Origin: Pomphorhynchus laevis
Taxonomy: Eukaryota; Acanthocephala; Palaeacanthocephala; Echinorhynchida; Pomphorhynchidae
Reading direction: 5' to 3'
NCBI GenBank assembly: GCA_012934845.2
Contig: WNNJ02001649.1
Location: 1-64,000, forward strand
Length of the DNA stretch: 64,000 nt
This document shows positions 35,236 to 47,773 of this stretch, piece after piece. Numbering within the stretch: the first letter of the stretch is position 1; each line of letters begins with the position of its first letter. The notes below the pieces were generated by a model. That model saw only the letters and a list, made by a program, of their open reading frames with translations, was not told where the DNA came from and ran no database searches. Both the position numbers and the translations under genes were made by a program.

Positions 35236-35344
35236 CAATAAATATATAAATTTCTTTTCATGATTATTGATCTGGTGAACATTTTAAAATTATGTGAATT
35301 GTTCCGTGAACAAACAACTAACTGAAAGCAAAATCCGTATTTAC

Positions 35345-36171
35345 CTTAATCCGGCATGTAAAATCGCATTGTTTACATCTATACAGTTTTGTTCTAGTAG
35401 GAGTTGATACATGTCCGTTCCGTCTGTGCCTGTTATTCATTATTGATTCGTTAGCATTATTACGAATTGCTCTTCTATTACCATTGCCATTTACAACCGG
35501 TGAAGATCTATTCTGTATTTGATTTTCATTTTCACACGCATCCGGTTGTATAGGCAATGATATTTGTGGCACCGCAGATGGATTATGCGTGCGATTTATA
35601 TTTGTAGTGACAGGTTGGCTAACGACTAAAGAATTCATAGCGGGTAAAATGGAGTCAGAGATTTCCGTGCGTTGGGTTTCGTTTATTGACATTGGTGCTG
35701 GTTCAGATAACGAATGAATGTCATTGATTTGGGATAGAGCCGAAGTATGTTCTGTAGATTTGTCTCTATTATGTTGTGATGTTACATGCTCTCCAGTTGG
35801 AGGAGTAATAATTGGACATGTCGATCTTGGATGACCATTTGTTAATTCCGTGTCACTGAACGATGACGAAAATTCATGTGATGACCATCGATTTAGGTTA
35901 ACTTCATCAACTGAAAATTCTCTCGGAAACACATTTTCTGTAGATGCTCCTTGAGGTATTTGCAATCGTATCGGCGAAGACGTTGCTGATGGTCGCAGCG
36001 GATTATTCTGTGAATCGAATAGATAGGGCGTGCTTCCTGCTAGGGAATTCTGAAAGGAAGGTAATGATATTCCTGAAGGTCTATATTTGTTGCCCAAATC
36101 ATTCGGAAAATTCAAATGATTAGTCATAGCATTAGATGTAGAATTAAATAAATCGCTTCTCTGATGGGTGT
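35345..36171 (-). CDS. hunchback, upstream coding exon (N-terminal part, first half of zinc finger 1)
   Basis: The visible frame opens after a strong acceptor (attgctattttcctcacag, exon from 36171) with an in-frame Met at 36127. From that Met it codes 261 residues ending YRCKQCDFTCRIK at a GTAAAT donor, phase 0. This is the first half of the finger completed in the downstream exon (CRIK joined to [10 protein letters not shown]). The rest is a Ser/Asn/Pro-rich, mostly disordered region, usual for the hb N-terminus. Combined with the last exon the protein is at least 857 residues; fly hb is about 760. The acceptor implies an upstream exon that I could not find, so Met 36127 may not be the true start. 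Alternatively the exon could begin further upstream. Confidence 0.9.
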
Positions 36172-36819
36172 CTGTGAGGAAAATAGCAATTAATGAGAAG
36201 CATATATCTCTATATAATATATAGTATATTATTAAAGTCTTACAATTTAGTCAAGATTTGAAAATTTTATAAGATATTTATTTCATTAATAATTTGGAAA
36301 ATTAAGAGTCCTTTAACGATATAATGATATATTTATTAACATGTGTTAAAATAGTCTTTGTTAGAATGAGGATATAAATCATTTAAGGTTGATGGTGGCC
36401 GACAGTCAAGAACAGTGGCCAAAGCGATTTCATGCGTCGGTCATTAGCCCTTGACATTAAAATTAGTATTTGGTCATTAGTTGTTGATTCTATATTTGTG
36501 TTATATCTAAGGCAAACTGTATTATTTTTACAAAATAAACTGAATACATTAAATGGCTCGCGTAAAGCATCACATATAGAGCACAACTGTGGTGATTTCA
36601 TGCGTAGAGCACCGCATTTTACGTATAATTTGTTACTGTTCAATTTGCTTCATCACTTTGTACATTGCCATGTTACTTGCATTTATTTAATTACTTTTGC
36701 GTTTGACTGAGTATTATCTTGCATTTTCTTCGTCACTTTTGCATTTGCTTTGCCAACCTTCGAAATATTTTATGTAATTAACACTCAAATTATTTTACAG
36801 TGTCATCCTCTTATGCAAA
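36172..36819. other. hb upstream region with a short unknown open frame
   Basis: Overlapping open frames exist on both strands (36383-36643 minus, 36432-36710 plus). The minus one, with a true ATG at about 36601, reads KSPQLCSICDALREP and has a few cysteines. It might be an exon of an unknown gene or the hb 5' region, but I recognise no family and cannot decide between strands. Confidence 0.3.
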
Positions 36820-39800
36820 CATGACGAAGTATTATGTAAAAGTGACGAAGTGTTAGCAAAAGTGAATAAGTGTTTTGCAAAAGTGAGAAGTGTTTACCTA
36901 AAAATGAATAGGTGTTATTCAGAATTGAATAATTATTTTCATACCACTTTGTCACTTTTGCATAACAATTAATCACTTTTGCGTAGCATTTCGTCACTTT
37001 TGCGTAACACTTTGTCATTTTTGCATGGCACTTATTCACTTTTGTATAACAACGAATCACTTTTGCATTGCACTTCGTCACTTTTTCATAACCATAAGTC
37101 ACTTTTGCGTTGCACTTCGTCACTTTGGCATCACACTTTATCACATTTGCATAACAATGAGTCACTTTTGCTTAATCACTTTTGCGTTGCACTTCTTCAC
37201 TTTCGCATCATACTTTGTCAATTTTGCATCATACTTTGTCACTTTTGCATAACAATGAGTCACTTTTGCATAACATTTCGTCAATTTTGCATAACAATGA
37301 GTCACTTTTGTGTAGCACGTTGTTACTTTTGCATCATACTTTGTCAATTTTGCATAACAATTAATCACTTTTGCATTTCACTTTGTCACTTTTGCATAAC
37401 AAATAATCATTTTTGCATAATATTTCGTCAATTTTGCATAACCATAAGTCACTTTTGCGTTGCACTTCGTCACTTTTGCATTACACTTCTTCACTTTCGC
37501 ATAACAATTAATCATTTTTGTATGGTACTATGTCACTTTTGCATAACATTTCGTCACTTTTGCATAACATCTCGTCAATTTTGCATAACAATGAGTCACT
37601 TTTGCATAACATTTCGTCAATTTTGCATAACAATGAGTCACTTGTGCATAACATTTAGTCGATTTTGCATAACAATGAGTCACTTTTGCGTAGCACTTTG
37701 TTACTTTTGCATAACAACGAGTCACTTTTGCATTGCACTTCGTCACTTTTGCATAACAATTATTTTGCGTAACATTTCGTCAATTTTGCATAACATTGAG
37801 CCCCTTTTGAATCACACTTTATCACTTTTGCATAACAACGGGTCACTTTTGCATTGCACTTTATCACTTTTGCATAACAACGGGTCACTTTTGCATTGCA
37901 CCTCGTCACTTTTGCATAACAATTAATAACTTTTGCGTAGCATTTTGTAACTTTTGCATAACAATGAGTCACTTTTGCGTGACATTTCGTCAATTTTGCA
38001 TAACAACTAATCATTTTTGCGTGGCACTTTGTCACTTTTGCATCACACTTCTACACTTTTGCATCATACTTTGTCACTTTGACATCACACTTTATCACAT
38101 TTGCATAACAATGAGTCACTTTTGCTCAATCACTTTTGTGTTGCACTTCGTCACTTTTGCATCGCAATTCACTTTCACATCATAATTTGTCAATTTTGCA
38201 TCATACTTTGTCACTTTTGCATAACAATTCGTCAACTTTGCATAACAATGAGTCACTTTTGCATAACATTTCGTCAACTTTGCATAACAATGAGTCACTT
38301 TTGCGTAGCACTTTGTTACTTTTGCATAACAACGGGTCACTTTTGCATTGCACTTCGTCACTTTTGAATAACAATTATTTTGCGTATCATTTCGTCAATT
38401 TTGCATAACAATGAGCCCCTTTTAAATCACACTTTATCACTTTTGCATAACAACGGGTCACTTTTGCATTGCACTTTATCACTTTTGCATAACAACGGGT
38501 CACTTTTGCATTGCACCTCGTCACTTTTGCATAACAATTAATAACTTTTGCGTAGCATTTTGTAACTTTTGCATAACAATGAGTCACTTTTGAGTGACAT
38601 TTCGTCAATTTTGCATAACAACTAATCATTTTTGCGTGGCACTTTGTCACTTTTGCATCACACTTCTACACTTTTGCATCATACTTTGTCACTTTGGCAT
38701 CACACTTTATCACATTTGCATAACAATGAATCACTTTTGCTCAATCACTTTTGTGTTGCACTTCGTCACTTTTGCATCACACTTCACTTTCACATCATAA
38801 TTTGTCAATTTTGCATCATACCTTGTCACTTTTGCATAACAATGAGTCACTTTTGCATAACATTTCGTCAACTTTGCATAACAATGAGTCACTTTTGCGT
38901 AGCACTTTGTTACTTTTGCATAACAACGGGTCACTTTTGCATTGCACTTCGTCACTTTTGCATAACAATTATTTTGCGTAACATTTCGTCAATTTTGCAT
39001 AACAATGAGCCCCTTTTGAATCACACTTTATCACTTTTGCATGACAATGAGTCACTTTTGCATTGCACTTAATCACTTTTGCATAACAACGGGTCACTTT
39101 TGCATTGCACTTCGTCACTTTTGCATAACAATTAATAACTTTTGCGTAGCATTTTGGAACTTTTGCATAACAATGAGTAACTTTTGCGTGACATTTCGTC
39201 AATTTTGCATAACAACTAATCATTTTTGCGTGGCACTTTGTCACTTTTGGATCACACTTCTTCACTTGTGCATCATACTTTGTCACTTTGGCATCACACT
39301 TTATCACATTTGCATAACAATGAGTCACTTTTGCTTAATCACTTTTTCGTTGCACTTCGTCACTTTTGCATCACACTTCACTTTCGCATCATACTTTGTC
39401 AATTTTGCATCATAATTTGTCACTTTTGCATGACAATGAGTCACTTTTGCATTGCACTTTATCACTTTTGCATAACAACGGGTCACTTTTGCATTGCGCT
39501 TTATCACTTTTGCATAACAATTATTTTGCGTAACATTTCGTCAATTTTGCATAATCACTTTCAATAAATAATTGTTTTTACAAAATCAAATACAAAAACT
39601 ACTGAATTACAGCTGCTTGCTGGCCTTCATTTCCTCCTCGGCCTGTTTGCGGTTTCTGTCGTGTGGAAAAAGTTTATCGGCGAAGCAACCTTTGCAGTAT
39701 ATTATACTAATCACTTTTGCGTAGCACTTTTTCACTTTTGCAAAACAACAAATCACCTTTGCGTAGCACTTTGTCACTTTTGCATAACATTTCGTCAATT

Positions 39801-42800
39801 TTGCATAACAGAGTCACTTTTGCGTAGCACTTCGTCACTTTTGCATCATACTTTGTCACTTTTGCATAACAATGGGTCACTTTAGCTTAGCACTTCGTCA
39901 GTTATGCGAAATTGACGAAATGTTATGCAAAAGTGACGATATGTTATGCAAAAGTGACGAAATGTTATGCAAAAGTGGCATAGTGCAATGCAAAAGTGAC
40001 TTATGGTTATGCAAAAGTGACAAAGTGCTACGCAAAAGTGAATCATTGTTATGCAAAATTGACGAAATGTTATGCGAAAGTGACTCATTGTTATGTAAAA
40101 TTGACGAAATGTTATGCAAAAAAGACTCATTGTTATGCAAAATTGACGAAATGTCACGCAAAAGTGACTCATTGTTATGCAAAAGTTACAAAATGCTACG
40201 CAAAAGTTATTAATTGTTATGCAAAAGTGACGAAGTGCAATGCAAAATGACCCGTTGTTATGCAAAAGTAACAAAGTGCTACGCAAAAGTGACTCATTGT
40301 TATGCAAAATTGACGAAATGTTATGCAAAAGTGACTCATTGTTATGCAAAAGTGACAAAGTATGATGCAAAATTGACAAAGTATGATGCGAAAGTGAAGA
40401 AGTGTGATGCAAAAGTGACGAAGTGCAACGCAAAAGTGATTAAGCAAAGTGACTCATTGTTATGCAAATATGATAAAGTGTGATGCCAAAGTGACAAAGT
40501 ATGATGCAAAAGTGAAGAAGTGTGATTCAAAAGTGACAAAGTGCCACGCAAAAATGATTAGTTGTTATGCAAAAGTGACGAAGTGTGATGTAAAAGTGAC
40601 AAATTATGATGCAAAAGTGAAAAAGTGCAGCGCAAAAGTGATTAATCAAAAGTGACCCGTTGTTATGCAAAAGTGATAAAGTGTGATGCCAAAGTGACAG
40701 AGTATGATGCAAAAGTGAAGAAGTGTGATGCAAAAGTGACAAAATGCAATGCAAAAGTGATTAATTGTCATGCAAAAGTGACAAAGTATGATGCAAAAGT
40801 AACAAAGTGCTGAACAAAAGTGACTCATTGTTATGCAAAATTGACGAAATGTTATGCAAAAGTGACTCATTGTTATGTAAAAGTGACAAAGTATGATGCA
40901 AAATTGACAAAGTATGATGCGAAAATGAAGTGTGATGCAAAAGTGACGAAGTTCAACGCAAAAGTGATTAAGCAAAAGTGACTCATTGTTATGCAAATGT
41001 GATAAAGTGTGATGCCAAAGTGACAATGTATGATGCAAATGTGACAAAGTATGATTCAAAAGTGACAAAGTATGATGCAAAAGTGATAAAGTGCAATGCA
41101 AAAGTGACCCGTTGTTATGCAAAAGTGATAAAGTGTGATTCAAAAGGGGTTCATTGTTATGCAAAATTGACGAAATGTTATGCAAAATAATTGTTATGCA
41201 AAAGTGACGAAGTGCAATGCAAAAGTGACCCGTTGTTATGCAAAAGTAACAAAGTGCTACGCAAAAGTGACTCATTGTTATGCAAAATTGACGAAATGTT
41301 ATGCAAAAGTGACTCATTGTTATGCAAAAGTGACAAAGTATGATGCAAAATTGACAAAGTATGATGCGAAAGTGAATAAGTGTGATGCAAAAGTGTAGAA
41401 GTGCAACGCAAAAGTGTCACTTTTGAATCACACTTTATCACTTTTGCATAACAACGGGTCACTTTTGCTTAATCACTTTTGCGCTGCACTTCTTCACTTT
41501 TGCATCATACTTTGTCACTTTTGCATCACACTTCGTCACTTTTGCATAACAACTAATCATTTTTGCGTGGCACTTTGTCACTTTTGCATCACACTTCTTC
41601 ACTTTTGCATCATACTTTGTCACTTTGGCATCACACTTTATCACATTTGCATAACAATGAGTCACTTTTGCTCAATCACTTTTGCGTTGCACTTCGTCAC
41701 TTTTGCATCACAATTCTTCACTTTCGCATCATACTTTGTCAATTTTGCATAACAATGAGTCACTTTTGCATAACATTTAGTCGAGTTTGCATAACAATGA
41801 GTCACTTTTGCGTAGCACTTTGTTACTTTTGCATAACAACGAGTCACTTTTGCATTGCACTTCGTCACTTTTGCATAACAATTATTTTGCGTAACATTTC
41901 GTCAATTTTGCATAACATTGAGCCCCTTTTGAATCACACTTTATCACTTTTGCATAAAAACGTGTCACTTTTGCATTGCACTTTATCACTTTTGCATAAC
42001 AACGGGTCACTTTTGCATTGCACCTCGTCACTTTTGCATAACAATTAATAACTTTTGCGTAGCATTTTGTAACTTTTGCATAACAATGAGTCACTTTTGC
42101 GTGACATTTCGTCAATTTTGCATAACAATGAGTCACTTTTGCATAACATTTCGTCAATTTTGCATAACAATGTGTCACTTTTGCATAACATTTCGTCAAT
42201 TTTGCATAACAATGAGTCACTTTTGCGTAGCACTTTGTTACTTTTGCATAAAAACGTGTCACTTTTGCATAACCATAAGTCACTTTTTGCATTGCACTAT
42301 GTCACTTTTGCATAACATTTCGTCACTTTTGCATAACATTTCGTCAATTTTGCATAACTGACGAAGTGCTAAGCTAAAGTGACCAATTGTTACGCAAAAG
42401 TGACAAAGTATGATGCAAAAGTGACGAAGTGCAACGCAACAGTGACTTATGGTTATAAAAAAAGTGACGAAGTGCAACGCAACAGTGACTTATGGTTATG
42501 AAAAAGTGACGAAGTGCAATGCAAAAGTAACCAAGTGCCATACAAAAATGATTAATTGTTATGCAAAAGTGACAAAGTGCAATGCAAAATTAACAAAAGT
42601 GATGAAGTGCTACCCAAAAATGACGAAGTGTCAAAAGTGGTCATGGTAATGATCATTTGGACATAACATAAGTCATGCAAAATTGACGAAATGTTTTGCA
42701 AAAGTGACAAAGTGCTACGCACAAGTGACTCATTGTTATGCACAAGTGACTCATTGTTATGCAAAAGTGACTAATTGTTATGCATATGTGACTCATTGTT

Positions 42801-43290
42801 ATGCAAAATTGACAAAGTGCGACACAAAAGTGACGAAGTGCTTCGCAAAAATGACAAAGTGCTACACAGACGTAGTGCTACCCAAAGGTGACTTATGATT
42901 ATGCAAAAGTGACAAAGTGTGATGCAAAAGTGACGAAATGTTACGCAAAATTGACTCATTGTTATGCAAAAGTGACGAAGTGCTATGCTAAAATGACAAA
43001 GTACTGCGCAAAAGTGACGATGTTGTCATACCAAAAGTAACGGTTGTTACGCAATAGTGACGACGTATTTCTCAAAAATGACCAAGCACAACACAAAAGT
43101 AGCGCTTATTCAAATGTGTCGAATGACTTACTCAAAGGTAACAGTGTTACGTAAAAGTCGCAACGTGTTACGCAAAAGTGATCAATTGTTATGAAATATG
43201 ACGACTGTTTTACAAGTGACTACCTGTCACGAAAGATGATTCAGTTATATGCAACCAGACGTAGAGTTCTGCAAAAGTGCAAATACGAAA
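36820..43290. repeat. 21-bp satellite array with higher-order repeats and orientation flips
   Basis: The array is built of 21-bp monomers of the form CACTTTTGC, four variable bases, CA, four variable bases, GT. Variants (ataacaatga, gtagcacttt, attgcacttc) follow one another in a fixed order, giving a higher-order unit of about 594-615 bp: the rare monomer with ccccttttgaatcac occurs at 37801, 38416 and 39010, and again at about 41930 and (inverted) 41140. Orientation changes: minus 36820-36900, plus from about 36942 to 39897 (interrupted at 39561-39706), minus 39898-41416, plus 41417-42357, minus 42358-43290. Open frames of up to 315 codons on both strands arise because 21 is a multiple of three; I do not call them genes. 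Confidence 0.95.
39561..39706 (-). pseudogene. Gene-like fragment inside the satellite
   Basis: A block of unique sequence, much less A/T-rich than the satellite, interrupts the array. On the minus strand it codes CFADKLFPHDRNRKQAEEEM and ASKQL, then a TAA and A/T-rich 3' sequence. The peptide is charged and helical, like a real C-terminus, and the following DNA resembles a 3' UTR. I could not identify the gene. It may be a captured exon or truncated retrocopy, or a remnant of the unique DNA into which the satellite spread. Confidence 0.45.
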
Positions 43291-45430
43291 GTTATGATAA
43301 AATAATTTATAAAAATTATATTTTTATTAATCATAACAATATAATTTTTATGATTAATACGAGCTATAATCCTGATTTAATGAGCTTTAATCCACTTAGC
43401 TTCCTTAGCTTATAAAAATCGTAATAATCCAAGAGATTTAAATGTAAAACATGCAATGTGTATTATTTAATACACAATTATTTTTTGATGGGCTGATTTA
43501 ATCGTAGATAAAAATATTTTTATTTGCAATCGCTTAATTTTTATCAATGAAATATAATAATTGCTTGCATACCGTATTTCAATAATTCTTGATGTGTTTG
43601 AAAGAAATTGTAATAAAATTTAAAATTTCTTACATTTTGATAGCAATTATATGAACTCATAAACTGAACATAAAAGAGAAAAATAAGTTGCGTGTACTCT
43701 ATTATTCAACTTAAATTTTATGTATAAAATAACCTACAAAAGAATACAAAATGAAATAACTAAGACTATCGTACTTCTTACCCAATGTGACCGCATTTAT
43801 TAAAAACAAAATTACTTTGTATAATATAAAGGTTTTAGCTTAAGTGGTTTGATTTATTAAAATATTAACTTCTTGTATTTAGCCTCTATATATGTTGTAT
43901 GTAAAAAGCTATTGTGAAATGCGATTTTAGATATTTGATGTTGTATCATATATCCATTTACTTACTTTTATTCTTTATTAAATTAACGTAATTGCAAGAA
44001 GAATGAACCTAATTTATTCACATATTTGAGATAAAACATATGTGCAATTTGATATATTGGATGACGCTAAAAGCTAGTCAGCAAAATATTTAATAAATTA
44101 GATTAATCTTGCTATTTCATTAATTTATAATTTATTACTAATTTATTTTATTAATTTAATAATTATTAAAAGCGAGAAATGGATATATTATTTTGATGAT
44201 ATTTTAGAAAAATATTTTTGTGAATATCTATAGCATCAAATTAATGCATTAATTATAAAAAATAATTATAATTTTAAGTTTAAAAGCTGCTAAACTATAA
44301 TTATTTTTTACGTTTAATTTTTTAATTTTAAAATGATTAATAAATTTAGATGGAAGCAACAAAAAATTAAGAGAAACGACTTATCATTTTTATCGTTTTT
44401 ATTAAAATAATCTTAAGAAATTAGGTTGCTTCTTTTAACTTTTTATTTTCATTTAATGCTATTAATATTATTAAAATATTTTAAAATTTTCATGTAGATA
44501 GTCGTAAAACAGATATTTACAAATTTCAACCCATAACCTTTTTTTGAGAGCTATGTGTTCATAGCACATGAAATAATAACTTAAGTCTTTTACACAACAC
44601 TCTAAGCACAAGAATTTATATACAATAATTAGTAAATTTAAAATAGTTGTTAAAATTTTTATTGCATTTGTGCTTACTCTCTCCCATTGTGCCGCTTTGG
44701 AAATAAAAAGAAACGTACAATAATTAAATCAAATGAACATCAAAATTAACGGTGAATGAATCATTAACGCAAATTATCATTCATAAACTTAATAAATTAT
44801 CAATTTAGAATATTTAATCTCAATTATAAAGTAATAGATGTCACTAATCTTAATAAAAATTGATTATTAAATATTTACAGATTCTTTCGCAGTTAGAATC
44901 ATGCCTTAAATTCATAAATTAAATTTTGTAATTACTAACAAAATGTTAGACAAAAATTATTAATTATTATAATTAATAATAATTATTAATTATTGTTAAA
45001 AATTATTTATTCTGATATTTGTGAAATACACGTTTAATGAATGTAATAATGTCTCTATCAAACATATAACATTTGATAATTAAGAAATATCAACTTGCTA
45101 ACAATATTATCATTAAATGCATATAAAATGTATAAGAAATCTCATTTCACTTACCAAATTCCATGAATAGATAACTCTAATTGAAAGACAATTTCTTATT
45201 TGAATACAAGTTCTAATTAGAAAACGAGTCTTCATTTAAAGTGATTACATGTGAATTTTAAACAATTGATTCCTGAATTCTTTCATGTCAAAAATACAAA
45301 TTTATAAATTTCAACATAAGATAAAAATTGACGAAATTGAATAAATTAGACATGTTCGCTTTATTATTTTTTCAACATATTCGATAGCATATCTAAACAT
45401 CATGTCATCTCTATAACACCTTTAAACTTA

Positions 45431-45500
45431 CATGCATTCATATTTAAGCGTACATGCGTTCTTATTTAAACGTACATGCGCTCATATTTAAACGTACATG
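45431..45500. repeat. 22-bp tandem repeat, about 3.5 units
   Basis: Three successive units share catgc, then ttcatatttaa or ctcatatttaa, then cgta; a partial unit precedes them. Confidence 0.7.
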
Positions 45501-46345
45501 AAAGCTTATCATGAACCTTTAGAACAGTGATTCCCAACATCGATAGGTGTGGATTTCAAAATTCCAATATGAACCTCATTACGTAGGTGAATGCGTACTC
45601 AAAGTACTCATGCATTTTCCAAAATTGCTGCCATCACATAAATTAATTTTATTCCTAAACTTTTTAAAGGTTTTGTAGATTACTGCTGATCAAGGTTACC
45701 GATCGCGGTTAATAGCTTTAATTTTTGAGTGTAAGCATGTATGTGCGATGCCAAATACATTAAGATACTATATTCACTAGCAGATTTGTGATGTTATAGG
45801 TCACAATAGAATCCGTGAGTCTTTACTGTTGAGTAAAGAATATAAAATAGTTTTTGAAGGTGACGTTTCAAAAGTTCGAAGTTGAGATATATTAAATTGA
45901 TGGAAAATATAGATTTTTGTGGAATATCGATAAGTAAAATTCAAAGTTTAAAATAATTAATGGCACTATTCATCATATCTTAGCAATTTAAACTAAATTT
46001 AGTTTGAAAATTAAGTATTTTTTCGAAATGTAATTCTTAAAAATACAATTCTTAAAAAATGACAAAAGTACACTGAATTAAAAGTATAATGGCGACATTG
46101 GAATGAAATTGTACATTTTTAAATATGAAAAAATATTTAGCATGACAAAACTACATCTGTATTATTAATAATTTTCAATATAAACTTAAGTATATTTTTG
46201 TATAAATATATTATATTTTTGAGTATTTTATCTTTTACTTTAAAGTACTCAGCGAGAATACTTCAGTTTCTGTTAAAAGAGTAGCTAATATAATTTTTGA
46301 TCTTTAAAAAATGATTTGTCCATTTTAAGGAAAATATTTCGATTT

Positions 46346-46382
46346 AATGAAAGTTCCAAAGAACTTTCATTAAGTTCTTTGG
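46346..46382. other. Two mutually exclusive hairpins
   Basis: Hairpin 1 has perfect 11-bp arms at 46346-46356 and 46361-46371 (loop caaa). Hairpin 2 has perfect 11-bp arms at 46356-46366 and 46372-46382 (loop tcatt). They share the gaact segment, so only one can form at a time. Confidence 0.6.
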
Positions 46383-47488
46383 TTCTGAAGCTTCAGCTTG
46401 ATTACTGATATATACTGCTTTGTGATGGTTCGTGTTTGTATTTTTGTAATATTTTATATTTATAAATGTTAGCACAATAATTAAAATAAGCTTTGGACTG
46501 TTCTATAATTGTTTATGCTGTACAAATGATCATAATTATTAAATAATTAATTAAATAATTAAATAATTAAATAATTATGTATTTAATTCGTCGAATTTTC
46601 ATCTTTATCTTATAGATTAATGGAAAAACAACTTCGGTTTTAAATCAATTCAATATGCGAAATAACTGATGAAAAATGATTATTTATTATAAATTAATAC
46701 ATTTGTAATTAATAATAAATTAATAATGACACAAATTAAAATTAATAGAATAAACATATTCGATTATGCATACAAAATAGTATGTTAGATCGAGGAATAG
46801 AGCCAAAACATGATAACATAGCAGTTCCTCCTGCTATGAGAGGAATAACAATTTTTCTTTTCCATTCTTAAAAACAGAAAATTTTGAAAATTTATAAATA
46901 ATTCCTGCTTGATATTACTTCAAATAAAATGCTAACATGAATTAATGTCAAAAATCTTTTTTAGTGTCGACAATAAAAAAGATAGGCACCTAACAGTGAA
47001 ACCAGCTGTAATTTTTATTGTTATAATGTATTAACTTATATTCCGGTTCTGAATTAAGTTAGCTATTAATTATGAGAAATTTAAAATAAATTAATTATAA
47101 AATTATTTTATTATGTGAAATCAAAAGATTAGAAATTGTACAGTAAAAACTAAGATTAACATTTGGTAATGATAACTGTTTTATAATATTAAGCTTCATA
47201 AATATAGATACTTATATTTAAAGTATATTAAAGTATACTTATTTTAAGTAAATATTTAATTAATTAATAATATAATAAATATAAATAATATAATAATATA
47301 ATTTATATATTTATATTAAGTATATTTATGTACTTAATATAAATATACTAAAATATATTTAATTATATACTTATATTTAAATACATATATTTAAATTTAG
47401 TTAAAATGGCTTTATATTTAAAGTTTTAAATATTCAATGCAGCATAAAATTTAATCTTTATATATTATTTAAAAATTGATTTTTATGC

Positions 47489-47773
47489 GTGTACTTGCTT
47501 TCCGAGAATCAAACGACAAATATCGAAGAGGTCAATTTGATTGGTGAAATCAAATTGGCCTTTTCAAACAAAATGTACAACTGTTTTGTTACATTTAAAG
47601 AACCTATGTGCATTTGCGAAAGCTTACAAATCAAGAAAGCTTGCAAAAGCTTACTTGATTTATCTTTTGATTCTCGTAGAACAGCCAAAACTATGCATTA
47701 CAAATGTGGTTTGATTATCGGGAACAAGCCAAGACTATGCATTACAGTATATTATTTCATTTTTAAAATATAG
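47489..47773 (+). other. Unassigned 94-codon open frame
   Basis: The frame has a balanced composition with several cysteines (CICESLQIKKACKSLL) and a hydrophobic end, but no motif I recognise. It has no visible promoter or splice context. A short direct repeat within it (gaacagccaaaactatgcat and gaacaagccaagactatgcat) suggests a local duplication. It is probably a gene or element fragment, or chance. Confidence 0.2.

Larger units (their letters stand above)
29472..35344 (-). other. hb intron (5.9 kb) with nested elements
   Basis: The donor (AAG/GTAAAT, plus-strand 35344 downwards) and acceptor (cag/GAA at 29472) are both in phase 0 and join CRIK to EDFW inside zinc finger 1, so the intron is well supported. 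It contains a poly(A)-binding-protein fragment (32287-32793), a Tc1/mariner transposon (33205-34774) and a direct repeat of about 115 bp (34925-35035 and 35112-35225). The stretch 29.5-32.3 kb is AT-rich with no recognisable gene; around 30000-30300 it is less A/T-rich and might hold a regulatory or fossil segment. Confidence 0.9.
43291..47488. other. AT-rich DNA, no gene recognised
   Basis: Over 4 kb with no motif-bearing open frame. Small features: a 22-bp tandem repeat of about 3.5 units at 45431-45500 (catgcattcatatttaagcg type) and two overlapping alternative hairpins at 46346-46382 (listed separately). Confidence 0.45.

Noticed and set aside
34880-35344. Terminal repeats of an element in the hb intron
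   Set aside because: The 115-bp direct repeats enclose only low-complexity A/T DNA; a local duplication is enough to explain them.
36979-42898. Dozens of open frames of 60-315 codons in the satellite on both strands
   Set aside because: They follow from a 21-bp period without stop codons and mirror each other; no domain, start context or codon bias supports them.
36820-43290. CRISPR-like array
   Set aside because: Units are contiguous 21-bp variants without constant repeats and unique spacers, and the DNA is eukaryotic.
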